Part shown: one piece after another, positions 50,334-62,667 of the stretch | Position numbering within the stretch: position 1 is the first letter of the stretch | Layout: each line of letters starts with the position of its first letter | NCBI GenBank assembly: GCA_900470775.1 | Contig: UCBZ01000033.1 | Coordinates: 62,001 to 126,000 of the forward strand | DNA from: Hyphomicrobiales bacterium | GTDB taxonomy: Bacteria > Pseudomonadota > Alphaproteobacteria > Rhizobiales > Beijerinckiaceae | Length of the DNA: 64,000 nt | Direction: 5' to 3' | Made by a program: the position numbers and the translations under genes | Notes under the pieces: generated by a model | What the model saw: only the letters and a program-made list of their open reading frames with translations | What the model was told of the DNA's origin: nothing | Databases searched by the model: none

Positions 50334-52979
50334 ATGCGCTCCGACGATACCCCGCTGATCCGCCTCGAGGATTACCGCCCCTCCGACTGGCTGATCGATA
50401 CGGTCGACCTCGACATCAGCCTGCACCCGACCAAGACGCGGGTGCGGGCGCTGCTGGGTTTGCGGCCGAATCCAGCCGGGCGACCAGGCGCGCCGCTCGT
50501 TCTCGACGGCGACGAACTCTCGCTGAGCGCACTGAGGCTGGACGGGCTGCTGATCGACGACAGCGCCTACAGCGCCACGGCGCAGGCGCTGACGCTGCAT
50601 GAGCCACCGCGCAGACGCTTCACGCTGATGATCGACACCCATGTCGACCCATCCGCCAATACCAAGCTGATGGGGCTCTATCGCTCGTCGCGGGTGTATT
50701 GCACGCAGTGCGAGGCCGACGGCTTCCGCCGGATCAGCTATTTCCTCGACCGTCCGGACGTGATGTCGGTCTATACGGTGCGACTCGAGGCGGCGAAGCT
50801 CGAGGCGCCGGTGCTGCTTTCTAACGGCAATCTCGTGGCCGCCGGTGAAATGCCCGGCGGCGAGCGCCATTTTGCCGTCTGGCACGACCCGCACCCCAAG
50901 CCGGCCTATCTCTTCGCGCTCGTCGGCGGCGCGCTCGATCATGTCCGGCAGGACTACGTCACCGCCGATGGCCGCAAGGTCGAGCTTGCCGTCCATGTCG
51001 AGCCGGGCAAGGCCGGCCGCGCCGGCTGGGCGATGGATTGCCTGGTGCGCTGCATGCGCTGGGACGAACGTGTCTTCAGCCGCAACTACGATCTGGACGT
51101 GTTCAACGTCGTCGCCGTCTCGGACTTCAACATGGGCGCGATGGAGAACAAGGGCCTCAACATCTTCAACGACAAATATGTATTGGCCGACCCGCAGACG
51201 GCGACCGACGGCGATTACGCCTCGATCGAGGCGATCATCGCGCATGAGTATTTCCACAACTGGACCGGCAACCGCATCACCTGCCGTGACTGGTTCCAGC
51301 TCTGCCTCAAGGAGGGCCTGACCGTCTTCCGCGACCAGGAATTCTCGTCCGACGAGCGCTCGCGCCCGGTCAAGCGGATCGCCGATGTCCGCACGTTGCG
51401 CTCGACCCAGTTCTCCGAGGATGCCGGGCCGCTGGCGCATCCGGTCAGGCCGCGCGCCTACAAGGAGATCAACAACTTCTACACGCCGACAGTCTACGAG
51501 AAGGGCGCGGAGGTGATCCGCATGCTCAAGACCCTGGTCGGCGACGAGGCCTTCCGGGCCGGCATGGATCTCTATTTCGAGCGCTGCGACGGCACGGCTT
51601 CGACGATCGAAGCGTTTCTCGCCTGCTTTTCGAAGGTCTCCGGCAAGGACCTCAGGCAGTTCGCGCGCTGGTACGAGCAGGCCGGGACACCGACGATCGT
51701 CGCCTCGGGCCGCTACGATGCCGCAGCCAGGACGTACACGCTCGACCTCGCCCAGACGACCGCGCCAACGCCAGGCCAGCCCGACAAACTGCCGGTCGTG
51801 CTGCCGGTTGCGCTCGGCCTGGTCGGCAAGGCCGGCGACCTGCCGCTGAAGACCGGCTCCGGCGCCTATGCCAGCGACGGCGTGATCGTGCTCGACCAGC
51901 CCTCGCTGAGTGTGACGTTCGACGATGTGGCGGAGCCGCCCATCCCCTCGCTCCTGCGCGGGTTCTCGGCGCCGGTGCGGCTCGAACTCGATCTGGCCGA
52001 TGCCGACCTGCTGCGGCTGTTCTCTGCCGACAGCGATTCCTTCAACCGCTGGCAGGCGCTGCAGAGCGTGGCGAGCCGGGCGCTGGTGAGCGCCGGGCGC
52101 ATGCACGGCAGCGACGACGCCCTGATTGCGACGGCTGCCGAACTCGCCGAAGCGCTGGGTGATTTCCTGCATGTCCAGGCGCCGGCCGACCCCGCCTTCG
52201 CGGCGCAGGTGCTGCGCCTGCCGGTGCCGGCCGACATCGCCCGCGAGATCGGCCGGGACGTCGATCCGGATGCGATCCATGCCGCTCATCGCCGCCTCGC
52301 GGCGGAGATCGGCCTGCGACTGCGCCCGCATCTCCTAGAACTGCGCGAGGTTTTGGACACGTCAGCGCCGTATCGGCCCGATGCGGCCTCCGCCGGCCGG
52401 CGCGCGCTGCGCAACGAAGCTCTCGGGCTGATCGCACTGGCCGATCCGGATGCCGGCGCCCGTCTCGCCGAAGCGCAGTTTGCGGCAGCAGACAACCTGA
52501 CCGACCGGCTGGCTGCGCTGGCGGCGATGACGCTGGTGCCCGGCGATGCCCGCGAGGCGCTGATCACGCGCTTCAGCAAGACCTATGCGGCCGAGCCGCT
52601 GGTGCTCGACAAATGGCTGATGGCGCAGGCGCTGATCGCCGAACCGAGCACGCTCGACCGGGTCAGGGGCCTGATGCAGCACCCCGCTTTCTCGCTCGGC
52701 AACCCCAACCGGGTGCGGGCCTTGATCGGGGGCTTCGCCGCCAACCTGACCCAGTTCAACCGGCCCGACGGAGAGGGCTATGCCTTCGTCGCCGACATGG
52801 TCGTCGCGCTCGACCGGACCAACCCGCAGGTCGCCTCGCGCCTGCTCGGTTCGTTCAAGAGTTGGCGCATGCTGGAGCCCACCCGCAAGGCGCTGGCGGA
52901 ACAGAAGCTCGCCATGGTGGCCCAGACGCCGAGCCTCTCGCGGGACGTCGCCGACATCGCCGAAAGGGCCCTCGCCTGA
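50334..52979 (+). CDS. pepN: Aminopeptidase N
   Basis: The 881-residue M1 metallopeptidase has GAMEN (268-272) and the zinc site H304-E305-X2-H308 (HEYFHNWTGNRITCRDW) with the downstream glutamate in LKEGLTVFRDQEF. Length and sequence fit the proteobacterial PepN type. It removes N-terminal residues from peptides in the cytosol. I chose the ATG at 50334; the frame is open to 50286 but that part overlaps likely promoter sequence. Confidence 0.96.
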   Translation: MRSDDTPLIRLEDYRPSDWLIDTVDLDISLHPTKTRVRALLGLRPNPAGRPGAPLVLDGDELSLSALRLDGLLIDDSAYSATAQALTLHEPPRRRFTLMIDTHVDPSANTKLMGLYRSSRVYCTQCEADGFRRISYFLDRPDVMSVYTVRLEAAKLEAPVLLSNGNLVAAGEMPGGERHFAVWHDPHPKPAYLFALVGGALDHVRQDYVTADGRKVELAVHVEPGKAGRAGWAMDCLVRCMRWDERVFSRNYDLDVFNVVAVSDFNMGAMENKGLNIFNDKYVLADPQTATDGDYASIEAIIAHEYFHNWTGNRITCRDWFQLCLKEGLTVFRDQEFSSDERSRPVKRIADVRTLRSTQFSEDAGPLAHPVRPRAYKEINNFYTPTVYEKGAEVIRMLKTLVGDEAFRAGMDLYFERCDGTASTIEAFLACFSKVSGKDLRQFARWYEQAGTPTIVASGRYDAAARTYTLDLAQTTAPTPGQPDKLPVVLPVALGLVGKAGDLPLKTGSGAYASDGVIVLDQPSLSVTFDDVAEPPIPSLLRGFSAPVRLELDLADADLLRLFSADSDSFNRWQALQSVASRALVSAGRMHGSDDALIATAAELAEALGDFLHVQAPADPAFAAQVLRLPVPADIAREIGRDVDPDAIHAAHRRLAAEIGLRLRPHLLELREVLDTSAPYRPDAASAGRRALRNEALGLIALADPDAGARLAEAQFAAADNLTDRLAALAAMTLVPGDAREALITRFSKTYAAEPLVLDKWLMAQALIAEPSTLDRVRGLMQHPAFSLGNPNRVRALIGGFAANLTQFNRPDGEGYAFVADMVVALDRTNPQVASRLLGSFKSWRMLEPTRKALAEQKLAMVAQTPSLSRDVADIAERALA

Positions 52980-53007
52980 GCCTCGATTCGCTCACCTGTC
53001 GGCAAGG

Positions 53008-53022
53008 TTAACGTTTCATTAC
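53008..53022. promoter_or_regulatory. CtrA-like box upstream of the histidine kinase gene
   Basis: TTAACGTTTCATTAC is TTAA-N7-TTAC, one base off the CtrA consensus TTAA-N7-TTAA, about 170 bp upstream of the kinase start. In a GC-rich genome such a match is not frequent by chance but is not conclusive. Confidence 0.4.
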
Positions 53023-53192
53023 CCGCTCAGGATTCATCCGACTCAGCCATGCAACCTGAAGATGAATTCGTAAGGCGATACTCAACTCAAGGCTAGACAA
53101 AGCGACCCCTGCGGATTCTATTGAACGTGATTCGCGGGGATGCGGCACGTCTCCCGATCTGCTGACGGTAAAGTATCCGAAGGGGGACGGGC

Positions 53193-55487
<2,295 letters not shown>

Positions 55488-55502
55488 GCGTCCAGCGCGC
55501 CC

Positions 55503-58457
55503 TCAGCCGGCCCGCGCTGCCGCCAGGACCCGGGTGAAGATGGCACGCACTCCGGTGCGGATTTCGTCAAGCTCCGCCCTGAGCACCTTCGTATCGGGCC
55601 GCCCGAGGGCCGTCGCGATCCGGTTGAGGACGCGGGGCGGCACGGCCGCGGGATCGAAGGCCTCCTCCACCGTGAAGCGCTGCCAGAGCTGGATGTCGCC
55701 GATCAGCCGCACCGCATGCTCCAGCGCCGCCCCATCCGCCCCCGCCAGCAACCCGGCCTCCCGGGCCGCGGCGAAAATGGACGCCGTGTCGCGCGCCAGC
55801 AGGCCGGGATGGTCGCAGGAATAGGCGAGCACGAAGAACTGCGCGAGAAAGTCGAGATCGGTCAGGCCGCCGAGCGCGAGCTTGAGATCCCAAGGATTCT
55901 TCTCGCCCTTCTCCCTGGCGATCAGCGCGCGCATCTCCGCCACGGCCGCCGCGACCTTCGCCGGTTTGCGGCGACGGGTCAGGATCGCCCGGATCGAAGC
56001 TTCGGCGCGCGCTGCTAACTCCGCATCGCCTGCCACGACGCGGGCGCGCGTCAGGGCCATTTCCTCCCAGATCTCGGCCTCGCCCCCGTGGTAGGCCTCG
56101 AAGCCGGCGAACTGGGTGGCGGCCGGGCTCTTGCCGCCGGAGGGCCGCAGCCGCATGTCAACCTGGTAGAGCGTGCCGCGCCGGGTCGGCACGGTCAGCG
56201 CCGCGACGAGCCGCTGGGTGAAGCGGACATGCCAGGTGACGGGATCGAGCGCCTTGCCGCCGTTGCTGGGCTCGGCATCCTCGGGCCGGTCATAGAGCAG
56301 GATCAGGTCGAGATCGGAGGACGGGGTGAGTTCGCCCGCGCCCAGGCGACCAAGGCCGAGCACGACGCTTTGCGCACCCTCGACCATGCCATGATCGGCC
56401 GCGAAAGCTTCGCGCGTGTCGGCGAAGGCGACACGCAGGCAGGCCTCCGCCACGGCGCAATAGGCCTGGGCCGCCGCCTGCGCGGAGTAGACGCCGGAGA
56501 GGAGCCGCGCGCCGACCAGGAAATTCTCCTGCCGCGCTGCATCGCGGAGCCGGTCGAGTCCGTCCTCGACGCTGGGCGGCGGCGCACCGACGACGCTGCG
56601 GATGCGCCGTGTCAGCGCGTCGCAATCGAGCGCAGCCTGGCCGAAGGCGGGATCAATGACGCCGTCGAGGACATGAGGATGCAGTTCCGCGACCTTGGCC
56701 AGGCGCGGCGCGCTGCCCAGGATTTCGGCAAACAGTGTCAGCAGCGAGTCGTGCGAGCGCAGCAGGGTCAGGAGTTCGACCGCCGCCGGCATCCTCACGA
56801 AGGCGTTGTCGAGATGGGCGAGCGCGCCGTCAGGATCGGCGGTGCGGCCTAGCGCGACGAGCAGCGCCGGCGTCAGCTCGGTCAGGACCTCGCGGGCCCG
56901 CGCGCTCGTCACAGCGGAGCGGCGGCCGAAATGCCAGCCGCGCACGGTCTCGGCCGCGATCTTCGGGGTGCGGAAGCCGAGCTTCTGCAGGGTCTCCAGC
57001 GTGTCGGGGTCCAGCTCCGTCCCGGTGAAGCTGAGCGTGCCGGCTTCACTCGCCAGACTCGGCCCTTCCTCGAAGAGCAATGCGTAGTGGCCCTCGACAC
57101 GCCTTGAGTGGGCGGTCAGGGCCTTGCCGAAGGCCGCCGTCGAGCGATAGCCGCAGAAGCGGGCGAAGGCCTCCAGATCTTCCACCTGCTTCGGCAGCGT
57201 CTGGGTCTGCTCGTCATGGCGCATCTGCAGGCGGTGTTCGATGGTGCGCAGCCAGCGATAGGATTCCGCCAGCTGATCGCGCGCCTGCGGCGTGATCCAG
57301 GCCTCCTTCGTCAGCTCGCCCAGCATCTCCAATGTGCGGGGGCCGCGCAGGGCCGGCCGCCGGCCGCCGAAGACGAGCTGCTGCGTCTGCACGAAGAACT
57401 CGATCTCGCGGATGCCGCCGCGGCCGAGCTTCACATTGTGGCCGGCCACCGCGATGGTCTCATGGCCCTTCACCGTCTGGATCTGGCGCTTCATCGCGTG
57501 AATGTCGGCGATGGCGGCGAAATCGAAATATTTGCGCCAGATGAAGGGGGCGAGATCGGCGATGAAGCGTCGGCCGAGCGCGACGTCGCCGGCAACGGGG
57601 CGCGCCTTGATCATCGCCGCGCGTTCCCAGTTCTGGCCGACCGTCTCGTAATAGGAATAGGCCGAGGGCAACGCGACCGCGACATGGGTCGAGGCCGGGT
57701 CCGGCCTCAGGCGCAGATCGACGCGGAAGACATAGCCCTCCGGCGTGCGCTCCTGGATGATGCGGGCGATCTGCTGGGTGAGCCTGACATAGAAGCTCGT
57801 CGGCTCGGCGACGCCCGCCGCCTCGGCGATGTCCGGATCGAAGAAGACGACGATGTCGATGTCGGAGGAGTAGTTCAGTTCGCCGGCACCATGCTTGCCG
57901 AGCGCCAGCACGACGAGGCCAGAGCCCTCCCCCGGCTCGGCCGGGTTGGCCAGGCGGATACGGCCGAGATCGGCCGCCTGCCGCAGGACATGGTCGCTCG
58001 CCAGCCGCACCGCCATGTCGGCCATCGCCGTCAGCGCTGCCGTGACCGTTTCGACATCCCAGACGCCGCCGATATCGGCGAGCGCGATCAGGAGTGCCAT
58101 CGCCCGGCGGAAACGGCGCAGCAGGCGCATCAGCTCAGGCGCGTCGGTCGCGGCCGTGCCCTGCGCGGCGATGTCGGCGAGCAGCGCGTCGCGGCGCGCT
58201 CCGGGCTCGCTCGTCAGGCAGGCGAGCAGGCCGGCCGGGTCCTGCCGCATGATCTGCGTGAGGAACGGTGCGTGAGCGAGGATGCCCGCGACGAGCGCGG
58301 ACGAGCGCGGATATTCGACGAAATGCGCCTTCAGCGCTTCCACCGCTGCCTCGTCATGAAGGCGCTCGATCAGCTCGCGCGTGATCAGCGTCTCGATGCG
58401 GGCCCGCGCCGGTAGGACCGGCGCCGCTTCCAGCCTGTCACAGAGCCGCCCGGCCAT
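55503..58457 (-). CDS. glnE: Bifunctional glutamine synthetase adenylyltransferase/deadenylylase
   Basis: The 984-residue protein has two nucleotidyltransferase halves: the deadenylylation domain (GKHGAGELNYSSDIDIVVFFD, residues ~190-215) and the adenylylation domain (GLGRLGAGELTPSSDLDLILLYD, ~690-715), joined by a helical region. It sets glutamine synthetase activity in response to PII. The same direction and a 15-bp gap from the sensor kinase suggest cotranscription with the two-component genes and perhaps the protease. It complements the nitrogen genes in this window. Confidence 0.96.
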   Translation of the reverse strand: MAGRLCDRLEAAPVLPARARIETLITRELIERLHDEAAVEALKAHFVEYPRSSALVAGILAHAPFLTQIMRQDPAGLLACLTSEPGARRDALLADIAAQGTAATDAPELMRLLRRFRRAMALLIALADIGGVWDVETVTAALTAMADMAVRLASDHVLRQAADLGRIRLANPAEPGEGSGLVVLALGKHGAGELNYSSDIDIVVFFDPDIAEAAGVAEPTSFYVRLTQQIARIIQERTPEGYVFRVDLRLRPDPASTHVAVALPSAYSYYETVGQNWERAAMIKARPVAGDVALGRRFIADLAPFIWRKYFDFAAIADIHAMKRQIQTVKGHETIAVAGHNVKLGRGGIREIEFFVQTQQLVFGGRRPALRGPRTLEMLGELTKEAWITPQARDQLAESYRWLRTIEHRLQMRHDEQTQTLPKQVEDLEAFARFCGYRSTAAFGKALTAHSRRVEGHYALLFEEGPSLASEAGTLSFTGTELDPDTLETLQKLGFRTPKIAAETVRGWHFGRRSAVTSARAREVLTELTPALLVALGRTADPDGALAHLDNAFVRMPAAVELLTLLRSHDSLLTLFAEILGSAPRLAKVAELHPHVLDGVIDPAFGQAALDCDALTRRIRSVVGAPPPSVEDGLDRLRDAARQENFLVGARLLSGVYSAQAAAQAYCAVAEACLRVAFADTREAFAADHGMVEGAQSVVLGLGRLGAGELTPSSDLDLILLYDRPEDAEPSNGGKALDPVTWHVRFTQRLVAALTVPTRRGTLYQVDMRLRPSGGKSPAATQFAGFEAYHGGEAEIWEEMALTRARVVAGDAELAARAEASIRAILTRRRKPAKVAAAVAEMRALIAREKGEKNPWDLKLALGGLTDLDFLAQFFVLAYSCDHPGLLARDTASIFAAAREAGLLAGADGAALEHAVRLIGDIQLWQRFTVEEAFDPAAVPPRVLNRIATALGRPDTKVLRAELDEIRTGVRAIFTRVLAAARAG

Positions 58458-58472
58458 CTCGCATCCCTTGCC

Positions 58473-60026
58473 TCAGAGGGATGGCAAGCCAGCAGGGTTT
58501 GCCGGTCCTGTCGAGGCGGGAAGCGGCGATGGTGAGGCTGCGTCCACAGGCTTGGTTTCGACAAGCCGGGGCTCGATCGCATCGACGTCACCGGCAGGCA
58601 GCGCGATGACGACGCGCAGGCCGGGCATATTGTCCTCCAGTCGCAACTGGCCGGCATGGAGCCTGACGACACCGGCCGCGAGGGACAGGCCCAGGCCGAA
58701 GCCCGGCTTGCTGCGGCTGGCATCGAGCCGCACGAAGCGGTCGAGGACGCGGCCACGATCCTGTTTCGGAATGCCGGGGCCATGATCGGCGACCGAAAGC
58801 TGGACCTCGCCATCCACCTGCCGTGCCGCGACCGTCACCACCGACTCGCCGTTCTCGGCCGGCTGGCCGTATTTCAGCGCATTGTCGATCAGGTTCGCCA
58901 ACGCCTGGCCGATCAGCTCGCGATTGCCCTGAACGCGCAGGCCGGGCGCGACATCGGTGACCAGCGACAGCCCCGCCTCCTCGGCCAGCGGCTCGTAGAG
59001 TTCGGCCATGCCGGAGACGATCTCGGAGAGGTCGAGGACATCCATGCTGTCCTGGATGCGGCCGGTTTCGAGCCGCGCGATCATCAGCAGCGCGTTGAAC
59101 ACGCGGATCAAATTGTCGGCCTCGTCGATCGAGCCATCGAGCGCGGCGCGCAGCTCATCCGGCGTGGCTGCCGTGCGCAGCGCCTCCTCGGCGCGATTGC
59201 GCAGGCGCGTCAGCGGTGTCTTCAGGTCGTGGGCGATGTTGTCGGAGACCTGCTGCATCCCGGCCATCAGTTCGCCGATCCGGTCCAGCATCGCGTTGAG
59301 GTTCAGCGCCAGCCGATCGAGTTCGTCGCCGGTACCGGAAATCGCAAGCCGGCCCTTGAGGTCGCCGTCCATGATCGACTGGGCCGTACCGGTCATGTCG
59401 TCGATGCGCTTCAGAACGCGCCGCGCCACGAACCAGCTCGCCAGGCAGCCGAGCACGAAGACGAGCAGCAGCGACCAGGCCGCCGCACGCCGGATCACGA
59501 TGCCGAGCCGCTCGCGCTCCTCGACGTCACGGCCGACCAGCAGGCGGAATCCACCCGGCAGCATGAAGATGCGCACGATGGCCCGGCCCGGCTTGTCCAG
59601 CGTATCGCTGGAGCGGGCATATTCGATCTCCGTCTCGCCGGGGCGGTCGAGCGTGCCCGGCGGCAACGCCTCGACATTGCCGGCGATGCGCTCGCCGACC
59701 GGGGTGGTGACGAGATAGAGCGAGGCCCCCGGCGCGCCCGAGCGGCGCTCAATGACATTGACGAGCCGCCTGATGCCACCGAGCCGCTGCTGCTCGGCCA
59801 GGCCCTGGATCTCTGCGTCGATGGTCGAACGGATCTGGTCGTCGAGCAGCCGCTTGGCGTTCCAGGCGACATAGCCGAGCAGCACGCCTGCGAAGAGCGC
59901 GAAGACGACGAGATAGACCGCCGTGAGCTTGAAGGCGGTCGTCCGGAACAGATTTGGCAGAAGGTGCTGCTTCTGCCGCGACGGGGTGACGGCGCCTCCG
60001 CTCGGGCGATCAGCGTGCGGTGTCAC
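58473..60026 (-). CDS. Two-component sensor histidine kinase (GTG start)
   Basis: The 517-residue protein has TM helices at ~32-52 and ~181-202 around a periplasmic domain, a HAMP domain (~203-255), HisKA with H266 (NIAHDLKTPLTRLRNR) and an ATPase domain (LIDNALKYG, VADHGPGIP, GFGLGLSL). It pairs with the OmpR-type regulator just upstream, whose gene it overlaps by 17 bp. The start codon at 60026 is GTG. Its stimulus is unknown; the protease next door suggests envelope stress. Confidence 0.9.
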   Translation of the reverse strand: MTPHADRPSGGAVTPSRQKQHLLPNLFRTTAFKLTAVYLVVFALFAGVLLGYVAWNAKRLLDDQIRSTIDAEIQGLAEQQRLGGIRRLVNVIERRSGAPGASLYLVTTPVGERIAGNVEALPPGTLDRPGETEIEYARSSDTLDKPGRAIVRIFMLPGGFRLLVGRDVEERERLGIVIRRAAAWSLLLVFVLGCLASWFVARRVLKRIDDMTGTAQSIMDGDLKGRLAISGTGDELDRLALNLNAMLDRIGELMAGMQQVSDNIAHDLKTPLTRLRNRAEEALRTAATPDELRAALDGSIDEADNLIRVFNALLMIARLETGRIQDSMDVLDLSEIVSGMAELYEPLAEEAGLSLVTDVAPGLRVQGNRELIGQALANLIDNALKYGQPAENGESVVTVAARQVDGEVQLSVADHGPGIPKQDRGRVLDRFVRLDASRSKPGFGLGLSLAAGVVRLHAGQLRLEDNMPGLRVVIALPAGDVDAIEPRLVETKPVDAASPSPLPASTGPANPAGLPSL

Positions 60027-60693
60027 GGACCATGTATCCCGCGCCGCGGATGGTGTGGATCATCGGATGCTCGAAGCCCTTGTCGACCTTGGCGCGCAGG
60101 CGGCTGACATGCACGTCGATGACGTTGGTCTGGGGGTCGAAATGATAGTCCCAGACGTTCTCCAGCAGCATGGTGCGCGTCACCACCTGACCGGCATGCT
60201 TCATCAGATATTCGAGCAGCCGGAATTCGCGCGGCTGTAGCAGGATCTCGGTCCCGCCGCGCGTGACGCGATGGGCAAGCCGGTCGAGATCGAGATCGCC
60301 GACGCGATAGGTCGTCGGCTCCGAGGCCGGCGCGCCACGGCGGCGGGCAAGCACCTCGACCCGGGCCAGCAGCTCTGAAAAGGCATAGGGCTTGGGCAGA
60401 TAGTCGTCGCCACCGGCGCGCAGGCCCTTCACGCGGTCGTCGACCTGCGCCAGCGCAGATAGGATCAGGGCCGGCGTCGCATCCTTCTGCTCGCGCAGAG
60501 AGCGGATCAGCGAGAGCCCGTCGAGGCGCGGCAGCATCCGGTCTACCACGAGCACGTCGTAGCCGCCGCCCTCGGCCATCGCATAGCCCTCGAGCCCGTC
60601 GCCGGCATGGTCGGCGACATGGCCAGCCTCGCGGAAGGCCTTGGTCAGATAGGCCGCAGCCTCGGCATCATCTTCGACGATCAGGAGTCGCAT
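60010..60693 (-). CDS. OmpR-family response regulator
   Basis: The 227-residue protein has a receiver domain with acidic pair E7/D8/D9 and phospho-acceptor D51 (VLVVDRMLP), then a winged helix (~130-225: LQPREFRLLEYLMKHAGQVVTRTMLLENVWDYHFDPQTNVIDVHVSRLR with the recognition helix). It is the partner of the sensor kinase that follows. It lies downstream of the DegP-like gene but beyond a strong terminator, so it has its own promoter in 60694-60723. Confidence 0.92.
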   Translation of the reverse strand: MRLLIVEDDAEAAAYLTKAFREAGHVADHAGDGLEGYAMAEGGGYDVLVVDRMLPRLDGLSLIRSLREQKDATPALILSALAQVDDRVKGLRAGGDDYLPKPYAFSELLARVEVLARRRGAPASEPTTYRVGDLDLDRLAHRVTRGGTEILLQPREFRLLEYLMKHAGQVVTRTMLLENVWDYHFDPQTNVIDVHVSRLRAKVDKGFEHPMIHTIRGAGYMVRDTAR

Positions 60694-60716
60694 GGCCTAA
60701 CCCTAGCGTACAAAAC

Positions 60717-60756
60717 GCAAAAACGGCAGGCCGGAGGATACGCATCCGGCCTGCCG
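60717..60756 (-). terminator. Intrinsic terminator after the DegP-like gene
   Basis: CGGCAGGCCGG (60724-60734) and CCGGCCTGCCG (60746-60756) make an 11-bp perfect stem, followed on the minus strand by TTTTTGCG. It lies 110 bp after the protease stop. Confidence 0.88.
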
Positions 60757-60865
60757 CGGTGAAGGCTGGTCTCCCGGCGGGGGGCGACAGGCTGCCGGAA
60801 GAACACGAGCCTTGCCTGGAATGCCGCCGACCGGAGGGTCGGCAGCATGTTCATCGGACCCTGGC

Positions 60866-62047
60866 TCAGGCCGCCGGCTGCTTGCCGACCTCGAAGGAGA
60901 GGTCGCGCTCCTTGCCGTCGCGCCAAATGGTGATCTTGGCCTTGGCGCCCGGAGCGTACTTGGCGATCTTCCGCGAGAGGTCGCGCGCATCCTTGATCTG
61001 CTCGCCATCGACCGAGATGATCGTGTCGCCGCGCCGGATGCCGGCCCTGGCGGCAGGACCGTCCCGCTCGGCGGAGGCGACCAGCGCGCCGTGGGCGTCC
61101 TTCAGGCCGATCGCATCGGCGACTTCGCTGGTCACCGGCTGAATCGCCACGCCGATGAAGCCGCGCGCCACAGTGCCGTCCTTCTTCAGGGCCGCGACGA
61201 CCTGCTCGACGGTCGCGGCGGGAACCGCGAAAGCGATGCCGACATTCCCGCCCGACGGCGAGTAGATCGCCGTGTTGACGCCGACGACTTCGCCCTTCTG
61301 GTTGAAGGTCGGGCCGCCCGAATTGCCGCGATTCACGGCCGCGTCGATCTGCAGGAAGTCGTCATAGGGACCCGAGCCGATGTCGCGGCCCTGGGCCGAG
61401 ACGATGCCGGCCGTGACCGTGCCGCCGAGACCGAAGGGGTTGCCGACCGCCAGCACCCAGTCGCCGATGCGCGGCTTGGCCGTCGCGAGCTGGACGAAGG
61501 GGTAGTTGCCGCTCTCGTTGACCTTGAGCAGCGCCAGATCGGTGCGCGGATCGGTGCCGATGACCTTGGCGCTCAGCGTCTTGCCGTCATCGGTGACGAG
61601 TTGGACTTCGGCGGCCTTGTCGACGACGTGGTTGTTGGTCACGACATAGCCGTCCTGGCTGACGAAGAAGCCCGAGCCCTGGGCCATGCCCTGGCGAGGC
61701 TGCGGCCGGCCGGGATTGGCGCTGCGCGGCATCTGCTGCTCGAAGAAGCGGCGCAGCCCGGGCGGCAGATCGTCGAGGCTGCCCTGGCCGTCCGTCTCTT
61801 CGGCGCCGTCGATCTTCTGCTTGACGCGCACCGAGACGACGGCGGGCTTCACCTTCTCGACCATGTCGGCGAAGGAGGGGAGATTGGTCTGGACGCCCGA
61901 GAGCTGGATCGGCTGTGCGAAAGCGGGATGGTCGAACTTCAGCGCGCCGTCGGCGAGGCCGGCGGCAAGCCCGATGCCGAGCGTCGCCGCGCCGGCAAGC
62001 AGAGCGCCGCGCTTCAGGATGGAGCGTGAGCTACTGGTGGTGGTCAT
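60866..62047 (-). CDS. Do/HtrA-family periplasmic serine protease with one PDZ domain
   Basis: The 393-residue protein has a signal or anchor segment (~14-44), a trypsin-like domain with the triad H140 (TNNHVVD), D170 (RTDLALL) and S243 (GNSGGP), and one PDZ domain (~295-390, GALVASAERDGPAARAGIRRGDTI). DegP and DegQ have two PDZ domains, so the layout is closer to DegS. The protease would degrade or sense misfolded envelope proteins. A conserved location beside a two-component pair supports a stress role. Confidence 0.92.
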   Translation of the reverse strand: MTTTSSSRSILKRGALLAGAATLGIGLAAGLADGALKFDHPAFAQPIQLSGVQTNLPSFADMVEKVKPAVVSVRVKQKIDGAEETDGQGSLDDLPPGLRRFFEQQMPRSANPGRPQPRQGMAQGSGFFVSQDGYVVTNNHVVDKAAEVQLVTDDGKTLSAKVIGTDPRTDLALLKVNESGNYPFVQLATAKPRIGDWVLAVGNPFGLGGTVTAGIVSAQGRDIGSGPYDDFLQIDAAVNRGNSGGPTFNQKGEVVGVNTAIYSPSGGNVGIAFAVPAATVEQVVAALKKDGTVARGFIGVAIQPVTSEVADAIGLKDAHGALVASAERDGPAARAGIRRGDTIISVDGEQIKDARDLSRKIAKYAPGAKAKITIWRDGKERDLSFEVGKQPAA

Positions 62048-62182
62048 GGGAAACCTCGAAAGTCATCGGCAGGACCTTCCCTGCTCGTGACGAGGACCAT
62101 GACGGGCGCAGCCTTACGCCGATTTCGCCCGAAGATGACGTTTTGGTAAGGTTACGAATCGTTTCCGCGGGAGCCGGGCCGC

Positions 62183-62662
62183 TCAGGGAGCCTCGTCGTC
62201 CAGCAGCCGCGCGACCCGGCGGCGCTCATCCTCGGACAGGGGGGCCGCGCTGGCGGGGGCCGCCATCGCCCTGCCCCGGCGCCACAGGAAGCCGAGCGCG
62301 GCGAGCAGGATCAGGAAAGGCGCCGCCCAGAGCAGCGCGGTCCTGACATCGAAGGGCGGGCGCAGCAGGACAAAGTCGCCATAGCGCGCCACGACGAAAT
62401 CGCGCACCGCCGTGTCGCTGTCGCCGGCGACCAGCCGTTCGCGCACGAGCACGCGCAGATCCTTGGCAAGCGGCGCGTCGGAATCGTCGATCGACTGGTT
62501 CTGGCAGACGAGGCAGCGCAGTTCCGAGGAGATCGCGCGCGCCCGTTGCTCCATCGCGGCGTCGGGCAGGATTTCGCCGGGCTGCACCGCAACCGCCGGA
62601 CACGCCGAGGCAAGGCCCAGCATGAGAGCGATGACGAGGCGGGGCATGGCGACCGGACGCAT
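62183..62662 (-). CDS. ccmH: Cytochrome c maturation protein CcmH
   Basis: The 159-residue protein has a signal peptide (~1-26), the redox motif LRCLVCQNQS (C50, C53) and one TM helix near ~105-125 (LLWAAPFLILLAALGFLW), as in CcmH/CycL. It reduces apocytochrome c in the periplasm for haem attachment. The ATG at 62662 has GGAG upstream; 62647 is an alternative. It lies 5 bp after ccmF. Confidence 0.94.
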   Translation of the reverse strand: MRPVAMPRLVIALMLGLASACPAVAVQPGEILPDAAMEQRARAISSELRCLVCQNQSIDDSDAPLAKDLRVLVRERLVAGDSDTAVRDFVVARYGDFVLLRPPFDVRTALLWAAPFLILLAALGFLWRRGRAMAAPASAAPLSEDERRRVARLLDDEAP

Positions 62663-62667
62663 CGCGC

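Noticed and set aside
50322-52331. 669-residue minus-strand open frame opposite pepN
   Set aside because: Shadow of pepN; no recognisable motif and no ribosome site.
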